Source of the DNA: Hydrogenophaga sp. | GTDB lineage: Bacteria; Pseudomonadota; Gammaproteobacteria; Burkholderiales; Burkholderiaceae_C | NCBI GenBank assembly: GCA_020047875.1 | Contig: JAIFNE010000060.1 | Span: 1 to 5,963 of the forward strand | Direction: 5' to 3' | DNA length: 5,963 nt | Shown: positions 1-5,504 of the stretch, piece after piece | How positions within the stretch are numbered: the stretch's first letter is position 1 | Layout: every line of letters begins with the position of its first letter | The notes under the pieces: generated by a model | What the model was told of the DNA's origin: nothing | Databases searched by the model: none | What the model saw: only the letters and a program-made list of their open reading frames with translations | Program-made: the position numbers and the translations under genes

Positions 1-548
1 GGCACCTGGAACGCCAGGCCAAACGCCAAATACAAAGACAAAATCGCTTCAACGTACGAGGCAATGTCAGGCGTTGCGGCCACGCTGGCGGGCGTGAACT
101 GCTGGATGAAGCCGAACATCTTGTCGAGGACAAAAAGCTGCACGAAGGCAATGCCCACATAGGCCAGCAGACTGCCCAGGACGATCAGGGGAATGGCAAA
201 CCGCTTCTCGTGGCTGTACAGACCCGGCGCAACAAACGCCCAAATTTGATACATCCACCACGGCAGCGAGAGCAGCAGCGCGGCCATGGCCAGCACCTTG
301 ATGGGCACGAAGAACGGCGAAAAAACGTCGACCGCGATCAGCTTCGCGTCGGCCGGCATGTGAGCACGGATCGGCACTGCAATCAGATCAATCAGGCCAC
401 TGGGGCCGGGCCAGAAGGCCAGCGCTGCCATGCAGACCAGAAGCCCAACCATGGCATAAATCAACCGGTTGCGCAGCTCCATCAGGTGCTGCACAAACGG
501 TTGCTCGCTACCAGCGAGTTCGTCGGGAGATTTTGGGGAATCAGACAT
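1..548 (-). CDS. tatC: Twin-arginine translocase subunit TatC (C-terminus beyond the window)
   Basis: Polytopic inner-membrane core of the Tat translocase; with TatB it binds twin-arginine signal peptides so that folded proteins can be exported. The frame runs from an ATG at 548 to the left edge without a stop, giving 182 complete residues of a family usually about 250-265 long, so roughly 70-80 are missing. Visible family marks are HLMELRNRL at residues 21-29 (Glu24 matches the conserved cytoplasmic Glu15 of E. coli), DVFSPFFVPIK at 74-84, WAFVAPGLYSHEKR at 103-116 (Glu114 matches E. coli Glu103, part of the signal-peptide site), and DIASY at 161-165. Hydrophobic segments lie near 28-47, 83-100, 117-140 and 164-182. 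The position matching E. coli Glu170 is Gln181. The ATG overlaps the tatB stop by one base (TGATG) and has no Shine-Dalgarno sequence, which suggests translation coupled to tatB. Identification is firm. Confidence 0.96.
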   Translation of the reverse strand, partial: MSDSPKSPDELAGSEQPFVQHLMELRNRLIYAMVGLLVCMAALAFWPGPSGLIDLIAVPIRAHMPADAKLIAVDVFSPFFVPIKVLAMAALLLSLPWWMYQIWAFVAPGLYSHEKRFAIPLIVLGSLLAYVGIAFVQLFVLDKMFGFIQQFTPASVAATPDIASYVEAILSLYLAFGLAFQV

Positions 549-1039
549 CAGCGGGGCGCGTTGGGAGAGCGAGGCCGAAAGCGCGCCACCCGGGCTGCCC
601 CCGACTGCGTTCGGGTGCGCACGCCGGCGCGGGCCTTGAACCACTGCGGCATGGCCTTTTGCTTGATACGCCAGTTTTTCTTGGGGTGTTTGTAAGTCGG
701 CGTGACACTTGACCCAATGCTCTGCATGGCGGCGCTGCCGTCTTCGAGACCCTGCAGTTCCGCGGTGACATCAGACCAGGACTTTTCGAAATCGCTGGTG
801 GCACTGTTCACCGAGCCTTCAACATCGCGTGCGGCCGATTCCATCGACTCTTTCATTTTTTTGAGCTCTTCAAGCTCCATCGAACGACTCACCTCGGCCT
901 TGACGTCCGACACGTAGCGCTGGGCCTTGCCCAGCAAAGCGCCCACGGTGCGCGCCACACGCGGCAGCTTCTCCGGGCCGATCACGATCAGCGCCACAGC
1001 CCCAATAAGGGCGATCTTGGAGATGCCCAAGTCAATCAT
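548..1039 (-). CDS. tatB: Sec-independent translocase subunit TatB
   Basis: TatB partners TatC in the receptor complex that recognises twin-arginine precursors at the inner membrane. The 163-residue product has the family layout: a short N-terminal membrane helix (about residues 5-20), a Gly-Pro hinge at 21-22 in IGPEKLPRVART, an amphipathic charged helix to about residue 70, and a polar tail. The sequence MIDLGISK is TatB-like and differs from the MGSFSIWHW start of the adjacent tatA, which separates the two paralogues. Residue 8 is Lys where E. coli TatB has Glu; from memory this is usual in betaproteobacteria. The tail from about 117 is strongly basic (KHPKKNWRIKQK, then many Arg). The ATG at 1039 is the only start that keeps the whole helix; AGGA lies 10 bases upstream, which is a little far. 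It follows tatA by 82 bases and its stop overlaps the tatC start. Confidence 0.95.
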   Translation of the reverse strand: MIDLGISKIALIGAVALIVIGPEKLPRVARTVGALLGKAQRYVSDVKAEVSRSMELEELKKMKESMESAARDVEGSVNSATSDFEKSWSDVTAELQGLEDGSAAMQSIGSSVTPTYKHPKKNWRIKQKAMPQWFKARAGVRTRTQSGAARVARFRPRSPNAPR

Positions 1040-1121
1040 GTGTCAGAGATCCTGAGGTGAGGCGAAACATACCGACAGGCGCACACGGCGGGACCCGAGG
1101 CGCAGCCCGTCCTCGAAGCGT
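1040..1121 (-). other. 82-base tatA-tatB spacer
   Basis: Non-coding gap on the transcribed strand between the tatA stop and the tatB ATG. It holds a weak AGGA ribosome-binding element 10 bases before tatB and a short possible stem (CGAGG paired with CCTCG, 10-base loop) near the tatA end. There is no T-run and no promoter that I can support, so tatA, tatB and tatC are probably co-transcribed. Confidence 0.4.
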
Positions 1122-1364
1122 TCAGCTTTTCTGCTTGGCTTCGACGTCAATGGCGCTCTTGTCGGTCCGCGTGTCCTGCGTGACCTGGCCAGCCGGGGGC
1201 GTGGCTGTGCCGGCGGCGTCTTGACCGCCATCCTTGATGCCGTCCTTGAAACCCTTGACCGCGCCGCCGAGGTCCGAGCCAATGTTTTTCAGCTTCTTGG
1301 TGCCAAACACCATCACCACGATCAACAGCACGATAAGCCAGTGCCAGATAGAAAACGAACCCAT
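1122..1364 (-). CDS. tatA: Sec-independent translocase subunit TatA
   Basis: TatA oligomerises in the inner membrane on demand to let folded Tat substrates cross. The 80-residue protein starts MGSFSIWHW, has one membrane helix at about residues 4-20, the FGTKKL hinge at 20-25, and an amphipathic helix IGSDLGGAVKGFKDGIKD at 28-45 in which Phe39 matches the functionally important Phe39 of E. coli TatA. The rest is a hydrophilic, probably disordered tail. The length is typical. I chose the ATG at 1364 over an in-frame start ten codons upstream because GGAG sits six bases before it and the family begins exactly there. It is the first of three tat genes and follows the HIT gene after a 125-base gap, the longest in the window, so it could have its own promoter. 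Confidence 0.96.
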   Translation of the reverse strand: MGSFSIWHWLIVLLIVVMVFGTKKLKNIGSDLGGAVKGFKDGIKDGGQDAAGTATPPAGQVTQDTRTDKSAIDVEAKQKS

Positions 1365-1370
1365 GATGTT

Positions 1371-1374
1371 CTCC
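1371..1374 (-). promoter_or_regulatory. Shine-Dalgarno of tatA
   Basis: GGAG on the minus strand, six bases before the ATG at 1364. It is one of the three best ribosome binding sites in the window and fixes the tatA start at MGSFS, not the upstream in-frame ATG. Confidence 0.75.
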
Positions 1375-1437
1375 AGAGAGGAAGGATGGCGCATGCCACC
1401 AAAAATCAGATTCTAAGCCGCCACCAGCGTTCACCGC

Positions 1438-1474
1438 TGCCGGTGCAGGGCAATCACGGCAGCACCTGCCGGCA
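1438..1474 (-). other. Imperfect stem-loop downstream of the HIT gene
   Basis: TGCCG-GT-GCAGG at 1438-1449 pairs with CCTGC-CGGCA at 1465-1474, giving ten base pairs interrupted by a two-base bulge, with a 15-base loop. It begins about 15 bases after the HIT stop. No T-run follows in the direction of transcription, so it is not a canonical intrinsic terminator; it could be a 3'-end stabilising or pausing structure, or chance in GC-rich DNA. Confidence 0.35.
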
Positions 1475-1489
1475 CCCGACGAAGCCAGG

Positions 1490-1852
1490 TCAACCGCGCA
1501 ACCACGGCCTGGGGCCGCCCATCACGTGCCAATGCAGATGTTGTACCTCCTGCCCGCCCTCGGCGCCGGTGTTGCACACCATGCGGAACCCGCCATCAGG
1601 GTAAGGATTGCATCCCTGCTCCAGCGCCAGACGGGGTGCAAGCAGCATCAGGCGCCCCATCCATCCCGCGTCATCGGCCGAGAGGTGCGCCATGGAAACC
1701 ACGTGCCGCTTGGGGACAAGGAGAAAGTGCACCGGTGCCCAGGGATGGATGTCATGAAAAGCAAACAACTCATCGTCTTCGTACACCTTGCGCGACGGGA
1801 TCGCGCCGGCAATGATCTTGCAGAAAATACAGTTCGGATCGTGAGCACTCAT
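1490..1852 (-). CDS. HIT-family (histidine triad, HINT-type) nucleotide-binding protein
   Basis: A 120-residue cytoplasmic protein of the HINT branch of the histidine triad superfamily, whose members hydrolyse purine nucleoside phosphoramidates and related AMP conjugates through a nucleotidylated histidine. The signature HLHWHVMGG lies at residues 105-113, with the triad histidines at 105, 107 and 109; His109 would be the nucleophile by family analogy. CIFCKI at 8-13 with His50 and His105 could form the Cys2-His2 zinc site seen in some HIT proteins. The segments IPSRKVYEDD at 18-27 and PVHFLLVPKRHV at 40-51 are typical of the fold. Length is normal. The ATG at 1852 begins a standard HINT N-terminus; no clear Shine-Dalgarno precedes it. 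It starts 32 bases after the membrane gene's stop, so it is probably in the same transcript. The physiological substrate in bacteria is unclear and the his-tat context does not reveal it. Confidence 0.93.
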   Translation of the reverse strand: MSAHDPNCIFCKIIAGAIPSRKVYEDDELFAFHDIHPWAPVHFLLVPKRHVVSMAHLSADDAGWMGRLMLLAPRLALEQGCNPYPDGGFRMVCNTGAEGGQEVQHLHWHVMGGPRPWLRG

Positions 1853-1884
1853 GAGAAATCAGCGGTTAACAAGTTTGATCACGT

Positions 1885-2274
1885 TCAACCGGGCAGGGCC
1901 TGACCGGCGTTCATCCGCACCATGCCTTTGACAATTCGGTAGAGAAACCAGATGGAAATCAGGGCCCAGGCCAGCATGCCTGGCAGCAGCAACAACAGCC
2001 ACAGCGGGATGGTGATGACATACAGCAGCCCGGCCCAGATGACCGTGCGGATGCGCCAGGAAAAATGGCTGGCCTGCCAGGTACCCTGCGCGTCGGACTT
2101 TTTCACCAGATCGATGATAAGCGCCACGATCAGAAGACCCGCTCCCGCCTGCGCACCCGGCACCACCGCCGCCACCGCGACCACCAGGTGAAGCAGGTAG
2201 CTGATCCAGCCGACCGTCTTGAGCGACTGCGCGCGCTCATCATCGATCGAGGACACATTCATGTTGTCGTTCAC
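1885..2274 (-). CDS. Small four-helix membrane protein, DUF4870-like, unknown function
   Basis: Predicted inner-membrane protein of 129 residues. After a short polar N-terminus (1-19) there are hydrophobic segments at about 20-38, 43-56, 76-98 and 99-114, with a basic loop at 57-76 holding KKSDAQGTW and HFSWRIRT, and a short polar C-terminus. The overall pattern and the SHF-W-RIRT element recall the DUF4870 family of uncharacterised membrane proteins; the family call is from memory and moderately sure. The longer open frame reaches into hisE, but I set the start at the GTG at 2274 because GGGGAG lies six bases upstream, in the 28-base gap after the hisE stop. An ATG four codons later (2262) is possible but 18 bases from that site. 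It sits between hisE and the HIT gene with short gaps, so it is probably co-transcribed with histidine biosynthesis. No catalytic motif is visible and I assign no function. Confidence 0.85.
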   Translation of the reverse strand: MNDNMNVSSIDDERAQSLKTVGWISYLLHLVVAVAAVVPGAQAGAGLLIVALIIDLVKKSDAQGTWQASHFSWRIRTVIWAGLLYVITIPLWLLLLLPGMLAWALISIWFLYRIVKGMVRMNAGQALPG

Positions 2275-2280
2275 TGCGCT

Positions 2281-2286
2281 CTCCCC
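2281..2286 (-). promoter_or_regulatory. Shine-Dalgarno of the membrane protein gene
   Basis: GGGGAG on the minus strand, ending six bases before the GTG at 2274. It is the reason for preferring that GTG over the nearby ATG at 2262 and over starts inside hisE. Confidence 0.7.
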
Positions 2287-2302
2287 GGGTTGATTCGCCA
2301 GC

Positions 2303-2680
2303 TCACTCGCCGCTTTCGCGCGCCAAGGCCTTACGCAGCGCCTTTTCTTCCAAACCACTCAGCCCCTCGCGGCGCTCCAGCTCGGTCACCACATCGGCTG
2401 GCGTCTTGCCGTGGTGCGCCAGGGCAATCAGGCAGTGAAACCAGAGATCGGCCATTTCGTTGACCAGCTTCTGTGGGTCTGCACCGTGGTCGCAGTCCTT
2501 CGCCGCGAGCACCACCTCGGTCGCCTCCTCCCCGATTTTTTTCAGGAAGGCATCTGGCCCCTTGTGAAACAACCGGGCCACATAGCTCTTTTCAGGGTCG
2601 CCGCCATGGGCCGGTTTGCGACTCTCAATCACAGCGGCCAGACGAGCCAGCGGGTCTGGGTGGGGCACGGTTGGGCTCAT
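2303..2680 (-). CDS. hisE: Phosphoribosyl-ATP pyrophosphatase HisE
   Basis: Second step of histidine biosynthesis: cleaves pyrophosphate from phosphoribosyl-ATP to give phosphoribosyl-AMP in the cytoplasm. The 125-residue, mostly helical protein belongs to the MazG-like all-alpha NTP pyrophosphatases. The metal-binding acidic motifs are present: KKIGEEATEVVLAAKD at residues 47-62 (Glu51, Glu52, Glu55) and NEMADLWFHCLIAL at 74-87 (Glu75, Asp78). The segment KSYVARLFHKGPDAFLKK at 31-48 is also typical. The ATG at 2680 overlaps the hisI stop as ATGA and has no Shine-Dalgarno, so translation is probably coupled to hisI. HisE is a separate protein, as in many bacteria, and not the C-terminal domain of HisIE as in enterics. 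The membrane gene follows after 28 bases. Confidence 0.97.
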   Translation of the reverse strand: MSPTVPHPDPLARLAAVIESRKPAHGGDPEKSYVARLFHKGPDAFLKKIGEEATEVVLAAKDCDHGADPQKLVNEMADLWFHCLIALAHHGKTPADVVTELERREGLSGLEEKALRKALARESGE

Positions 2681-3066
2681 TTGTAGATAGCTTCGGGGTC
2701 TTTGAGTACCGGTTCAACGGCATGCCACTCGCCGTTTTCGTGGCGTTTGAAAAAGCAGCTGTGGCGCCCGGTGTGGCAAGCGATGCCCGGCTCGTGACCC
2801 AGCTGGGTGACCTTGAGCAGTACCACGTCGTTGTCGCAATCGAGGCGAATCTCATGCACGGTCTGAACATGCCCAGACTCTTCACCCTTGAACCAGAGTT
2901 TGCCTCGCGATCGGCTGAAATAGACGGCGCGCCCCAACTCGGCAGTGGCGGCCAGCGCCTCGCGGTTCATCCAGGCGAACATCAGCACGTCGCCCGTGGC
3001 CGCTTCCTGCGCGATCACGGGCACCAGACCTTTCGCATCCCACTTCACCGCATCAAGCCAATTCAT
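2677..3066 (-). CDS. hisI: Phosphoribosyl-AMP cyclohydrolase HisI
   Basis: Third step of histidine biosynthesis: opens the adenine ring of phosphoribosyl-AMP to form ProFAR. The protein has 129 residues, normal for a monofunctional HisI. DCDND at residues 76-80 gives the acidic magnesium ligands (Asp76, Asp78, Asp80) and Cys77; ACHTGRHSCFF at 96-106 supplies Cys97 and Cys104, which with Cys77 make the expected three-cysteine zinc set. VLMFAWMNREAL at 27-38 and the SRSRGKLWFKGEESGH block at 51-66 are strongly conserved family segments. The ATG at 3066 gives a standard N-terminus (MNWLDAVKWD); no purine-rich Shine-Dalgarno is visible before it. It follows hisF after 114 bases and overlaps hisE by four bases. 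Confidence 0.97.
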   Translation of the reverse strand: MNWLDAVKWDAKGLVPVIAQEAATGDVLMFAWMNREALAATAELGRAVYFSRSRGKLWFKGEESGHVQTVHEIRLDCDNDVVLLKVTQLGHEPGIACHTGRHSCFFKRHENGEWHAVEPVLKDPEAIYK

Positions 3067-3180
3067 GCGGAGGAATCTACCATGCGCGCCAGTCAGCAGC
3101 AGACTGAGGCCAGTGCAAGCGAGCTGGAAGGTCAGTTCGCGCGGCAGGTGCAGGCCGCGCCATGGAGTTCTTGCGGTGAG
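3067..3180 (-). other. 114-base hisF-hisI spacer
   Basis: A gap of this size is unusual beside the tight junctions elsewhere in this his cluster. It holds a perfect GC-rich stem-loop near the hisF stop (listed separately) and an ATG-started 28-codon frame (3163 to 3077) with no Shine-Dalgarno and no recognisable content, which I do not call a gene. I see no terminator and no credible promoter. Confidence 0.4.
3139..3160 (-). other. GC-rich stem-loop between hisF and hisI
   Basis: GCGCGGC at 3139-3145 pairs perfectly with GCCGCGC at 3154-3160 around an eight-base loop, starting 20 bases after the hisF stop. It lacks a following T-run, so it is not an intrinsic terminator. It might protect or pause the transcript within the operon, or be a chance GC palindrome. 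Confidence 0.35.
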
Positions 3181-3960
3181 CTACCGCCGCACGGCAATGC
3201 CGCGCTCGGCCATTCGCGCCTTGGCTTGGCCGATGGTGAATTCGCCATAGTGGAAGATGCTCGCGGCCAGCACCGCGTCGGCGTGGCCTTGCTGCACGCC
3301 ATCGGCCAGGTGGTCCAGCGTGCCCACGCCGCCTGAGGCGATCACCGGGACATTCACCGCATCGGCCACGGTGCGGGTGAGCTCCAGGTCGAAGCCCGAC
3401 TTGGTGCCATCGCGGTCCATGCTGGTCAGCAGGATTTCGCCCGCGCCAAACTCTGCCATCTGACGGGCCCAGGCCACCGCGTCCAGTCCGGTGTTCTTGC
3501 GCCCGCCGTGGCTGTACACATCCCAGCCCTCGCCGCGCTCGAGCATGTCGTCACCGAAGCGGCGCTTGGCGTCGATGGCCACCACGATGCACTGCGCGCC
3601 GTACTTGTCGGACGCATCGCGGATCACCTGAGGGTTGGCGATGGCGGCCGAGTTGAAGCTGGTCTTGTCGGCGCCCGCATTGAGCAGGCGGCGTACGTCG
3701 TCGACCGTTCGCACGCCGCCGCCCACCGTGAGCGGAATGAACACTTGGCTGGCCACGGCTTCGATGATGTGCAGGATCAGGTCGCGCCCGTCGCTGGTGG
3801 CGGTGATGTCGAGGAAGGTGAGCTCGTCGGCCCCCTGCTCGTTGTAACGCGCAGCTATCTCCACCGGATCGCCTGCATCGCGCAGTTCAACGAAATTCAC
3901 ACCTTTGACGACCCGGCCGCCGGTCACGTCCAGGCAAGGGATGATGCGTTTGGCGAGCAA
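3181..3960 (-). CDS. hisF: Imidazole-glycerol-phosphate synthase cyclase subunit HisF
   Basis: Cyclase half of imidazole-glycerol-phosphate synthase: combines PRFAR with ammonia channelled from HisH to make IGP and AICAR, the latter linking to purine synthesis. The 259-residue product is a full (beta/alpha)8 barrel. Catalytic Asp11 (IIPCLDV) and Asp130 (VVAIDAKR) are present. The residues forming the ammonia gate in Thermotoga HisF, Arg5, Lys19, Glu46 and Lys99, are all conserved at the same numbers. Phosphate-binding segments appear as VGGGVRT (79-85) and, later, IASGGVGT. The start is TTG at 3960: an in-frame TAG lies three codons upstream (3972-3970), no ATG occurs near the conserved LAKRIIPCLDV, and AGGA sits seven bases before the TTG. 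It follows hisA after 112 bases and precedes hisI after 114. Confidence 0.98.
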   Translation of the reverse strand: MLAKRIIPCLDVTGGRVVKGVNFVELRDAGDPVEIAARYNEQGADELTFLDITATSDGRDLILHIIEAVASQVFIPLTVGGGVRTVDDVRRLLNAGADKTSFNSAAIANPQVIRDASDKYGAQCIVVAIDAKRRFGDDMLERGEGWDVYSHGGRKNTGLDAVAWARQMAEFGAGEILLTSMDRDGTKSGFDLELTRTVADAVNVPVIASGGVGTLDHLADGVQQGHADAVLAASIFHYGEFTIGQAKARMAERGIAVRR

Positions 3961-4072
3961 GAGGGAGTCCTAAGAACGAAAAGATGCTGAGATCAGGTCC
4001 GCGGGCGCGGGCGAAGGGTGTTCCCAGAGCGCCGGCAATCTTTGCCCCTTGGGTGGTGCAGTGGCGGGAGTG
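3961..4072 (-). other. 112-base hisA-hisF spacer
   Basis: Non-coding gap within the his cluster. It contains the hisF ribosome binding site, a small perfect hairpin (GGCAA 4034-4038 with TTGCC 4042-4046, three-base loop) and a GC-rich run near 3998-4012. No T-run terminator, promoter or plausible small gene is seen. Confidence 0.4.
3968..3971 (-). promoter_or_regulatory. Shine-Dalgarno supporting the TTG start of hisF
   Basis: AGGA on the minus strand, seven bases before the TTG at 3960 and overlapping an in-frame TAG (3972-3970). Together they rule out an upstream start and support TTG as the true initiation codon. Confidence 0.7.
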
Positions 4073-4813
4073 CTACCCGTTCAGGTCGTCGGCCAATTGC
4101 TGCGCGGCTTCAAAGTCGAGATCGCCGCTGTAGATGGACCGACCGCAGATCACGCCCTCAACGCCCTCCTCTTGCACCGCGCACAGCTGACGAATGTCCT
4201 CGAGGTTCGACAAGCCGCCAGAGGCGATCACCGGGATGGACAGCGCCTGCGCAAGTTTCACGGTGGCTTCGATGTTGACGCCGCTGAGCATGCCGTCGCG
4301 CCCGATGTCGGTGTAGATGATGCCCTCGACGCCGTAGTCCTGAAACTTCTTGCCCAGGTCGACCACCTCGTGGCCGGTGAGCTTGCTCCAGCCGTCGGTG
4401 GCCACTTTGCCGTCCTTGGCGTCCAGACCCACGATGATGTGGCCGCCGAAGGCGGTGCAGGCATCCTGCAGGAATCCCGGATTCTTCACCGCGGCGGTAC
4501 CAATGATCACGTAGCGCAGACCGGCATCGAGGTAGCGCTCGATGGTGTCGAGATCGCGAATGCCGCCGCCGAGCTGCACATCCACCTCAGAGCCCACCTC
4601 TTTCAGGATGGCCCGGATCGCCTGCTCGTTCTTGGGCTTGCCCGCGAAGGCGCCGTTCAGGTCCACCAGGTGCACGCGACGCGCGCCCTTGTTGACCCAG
4701 TTGCGCGCCATCGCCGCCGGGTCTTCGCCGAACACGGTCGATTGGTCCATGTCGCCCTGTTTGAGGCGCACACACTGGCCGTCTTTGAGGTCAATGGCAG
4801 GAATCAGCAGCAT
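4073..4813 (-). CDS. hisA: ProFAR isomerase HisA
   Basis: Fourth step of histidine biosynthesis: an Amadori rearrangement that converts ProFAR to PRFAR, the substrate of HisF. The 246-residue protein has the usual length and a (beta/alpha)8 barrel related to HisF. Catalytic Asp8 (LIPAIDLKDG) and Asp131 (VGLDAKDG) are present, with Thr168 in YTDIGRDGM. Phosphate-binding loops are visible as LGGGIRD (81-87), IASGGLSN (196-203) and the ICGRSIYSG segment (222-230). The ATG at 4813 places the first strand correctly. It lies 15 bases after the hisH stop, with no evident Shine-Dalgarno, so re-initiation after hisH is likely. The gene order hisH-hisA-hisF is the common proteobacterial core. Confidence 0.98.
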   Translation of the reverse strand: MLLIPAIDLKDGQCVRLKQGDMDQSTVFGEDPAAMARNWVNKGARRVHLVDLNGAFAGKPKNEQAIRAILKEVGSEVDVQLGGGIRDLDTIERYLDAGLRYVIIGTAAVKNPGFLQDACTAFGGHIIVGLDAKDGKVATDGWSKLTGHEVVDLGKKFQDYGVEGIIYTDIGRDGMLSGVNIEATVKLAQALSIPVIASGGLSNLEDIRQLCAVQEEGVEGVICGRSIYSGDLDFEAAQQLADDLNG

Positions 4814-4828
4814 GATGGTCTGAGGGGC

Positions 4829-5491
4829 TTAAGGTTGCCAGGACAAAAAATTGCGGTAAAGCGCCAGGCCCTGGTCTGCGCTTTTTTCGGGGTGAAACTG
4901 GGTGGCAAAAATGTTATCGCGCGCCACCGCGGCGGCAAAACGGCCACCGTAGTCGGCCTCGCCCACGCTGTGCAATGGGTCCCGTGGCCGAGCGTAGTAA
5001 CTGTGCACGAAATAAAAGTAGGCGCCGTCGTCGATGCCGTTCCACAGCGCATGCGCGGGGCCGCGGCCGAGATCGTGAAACACCCGGTTCCAGCCCATCT
5101 GAGGCACCTTGAACCGGCTGCCATCGGGCTGCAGCCGGCCTTCCAGCTGGAAGCGCAGCACCTGGCCGGCGATCAGCCCCAGGCCTGCGGTATCGCCCTC
5201 CTCGCTGCGGTCCAGCAGCATCTGCATGCCAACGCACACGCCGAACAGCGGCTTGTGGGCAGCGGCATGCAGCACGGCGCCGAGCAACCCAGAGCTGGCG
5301 AGACCGCGCGTGCAATCGCCCATGTGGCCCTGACCGGGCAGCACCACGCGCTCGGCATCAAGCACCGTCTGGGGGTCGGCGGTGACCACCACCTCCACGC
5401 CGCTGCCGTCAGCCACGTGGGCCACGGCCTGCGATACCGAACGCAGATTGCCGCTGCCGTAGTCAACCACGGCCACTGTCTTTCGTGTCAT
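4829..5491 (-). CDS. hisH: Imidazole-glycerol-phosphate synthase glutaminase subunit HisH
   Basis: Class I glutamine amidotransferase that hydrolyses glutamine and passes ammonia to HisF. The 220-residue protein begins with the family N-terminus VAVVDYGSGNLRSV at residues 6-19. The catalytic triad is complete: nucleophile Cys86 in GVCVGMQ, and His200 and Glu202 in ATQFHPEKS. PGQG at 52-55 is the oxyanion-strand region. The frame stays open 45 codons further into hisB, but I set the start at the ATG at 5491 because the conserved N-terminus follows at once and a longer form would overlap hisB. The gap after hisB is 13 bases and lacks a clear Shine-Dalgarno, which suggests translational coupling. 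No damage is seen. Confidence 0.97.
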   Translation of the reverse strand: MTRKTVAVVDYGSGNLRSVSQAVAHVADGSGVEVVVTADPQTVLDAERVVLPGQGHMGDCTRGLASSGLLGAVLHAAAHKPLFGVCVGMQMLLDRSEEGDTAGLGLIAGQVLRFQLEGRLQPDGSRFKVPQMGWNRVFHDLGRGPAHALWNGIDDGAYFYFVHSYYARPRDPLHSVGEADYGGRFAAAVARDNIFATQFHPEKSADQGLALYRNFLSWQP

Positions 5492-5504
5492 GAAACGGCA
5501 GGGG

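Larger units (their letters stand above)
1365..1489 (-). other. 125-base HIT-tatA spacer with possible -10 element
   Basis: The longest non-coding gap in the window. Reading towards tatA, it contains an imperfect stem-loop (listed separately), then a TAGAAT hexamer at 1415-1410 that matches the sigma-70 -10 consensus at five of six positions and would start a transcript about 38 bases before the tatA ATG, then the tatA Shine-Dalgarno. The sequence 17 bases upstream of the hexamer (AGCGGT) does not resemble TTGACA and there is no extended -10, so a tat-specific promoter is possible but unproven. Confidence 0.3.

Noticed and set aside
1147..1434. A 95-codon minus-strand frame overlapping tatA in another frame
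   Set aside because: The Arg/His/Gly-rich translation is the frame-shifted shadow of tatA, which has clear family motifs and a good ribosome binding site.
1365..1489. An intrinsic terminator separating the his/HIT genes from tatABC
   Set aside because: A stem-loop exists, but no T-run follows it in the direction of transcription.
2275..2358. A 28-residue N-terminal extension of the membrane protein into hisE
   Set aside because: It overlaps the coding end of hisE, and a strong Shine-Dalgarno marks the GTG at 2274 instead.
3077..3163. A 28-codon minus-strand frame in the hisF-hisI gap
   Set aside because: It has no Shine-Dalgarno, low-complexity content and no histidine run to suggest a leader peptide. 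It fits chance.
2473..3336. A 287-codon plus-strand open frame opposite hisE, hisI and the end of hisF
   Set aside because: It is a composition-driven shadow of minus-strand genes with complete catalytic motifs; its translation resembles no family.
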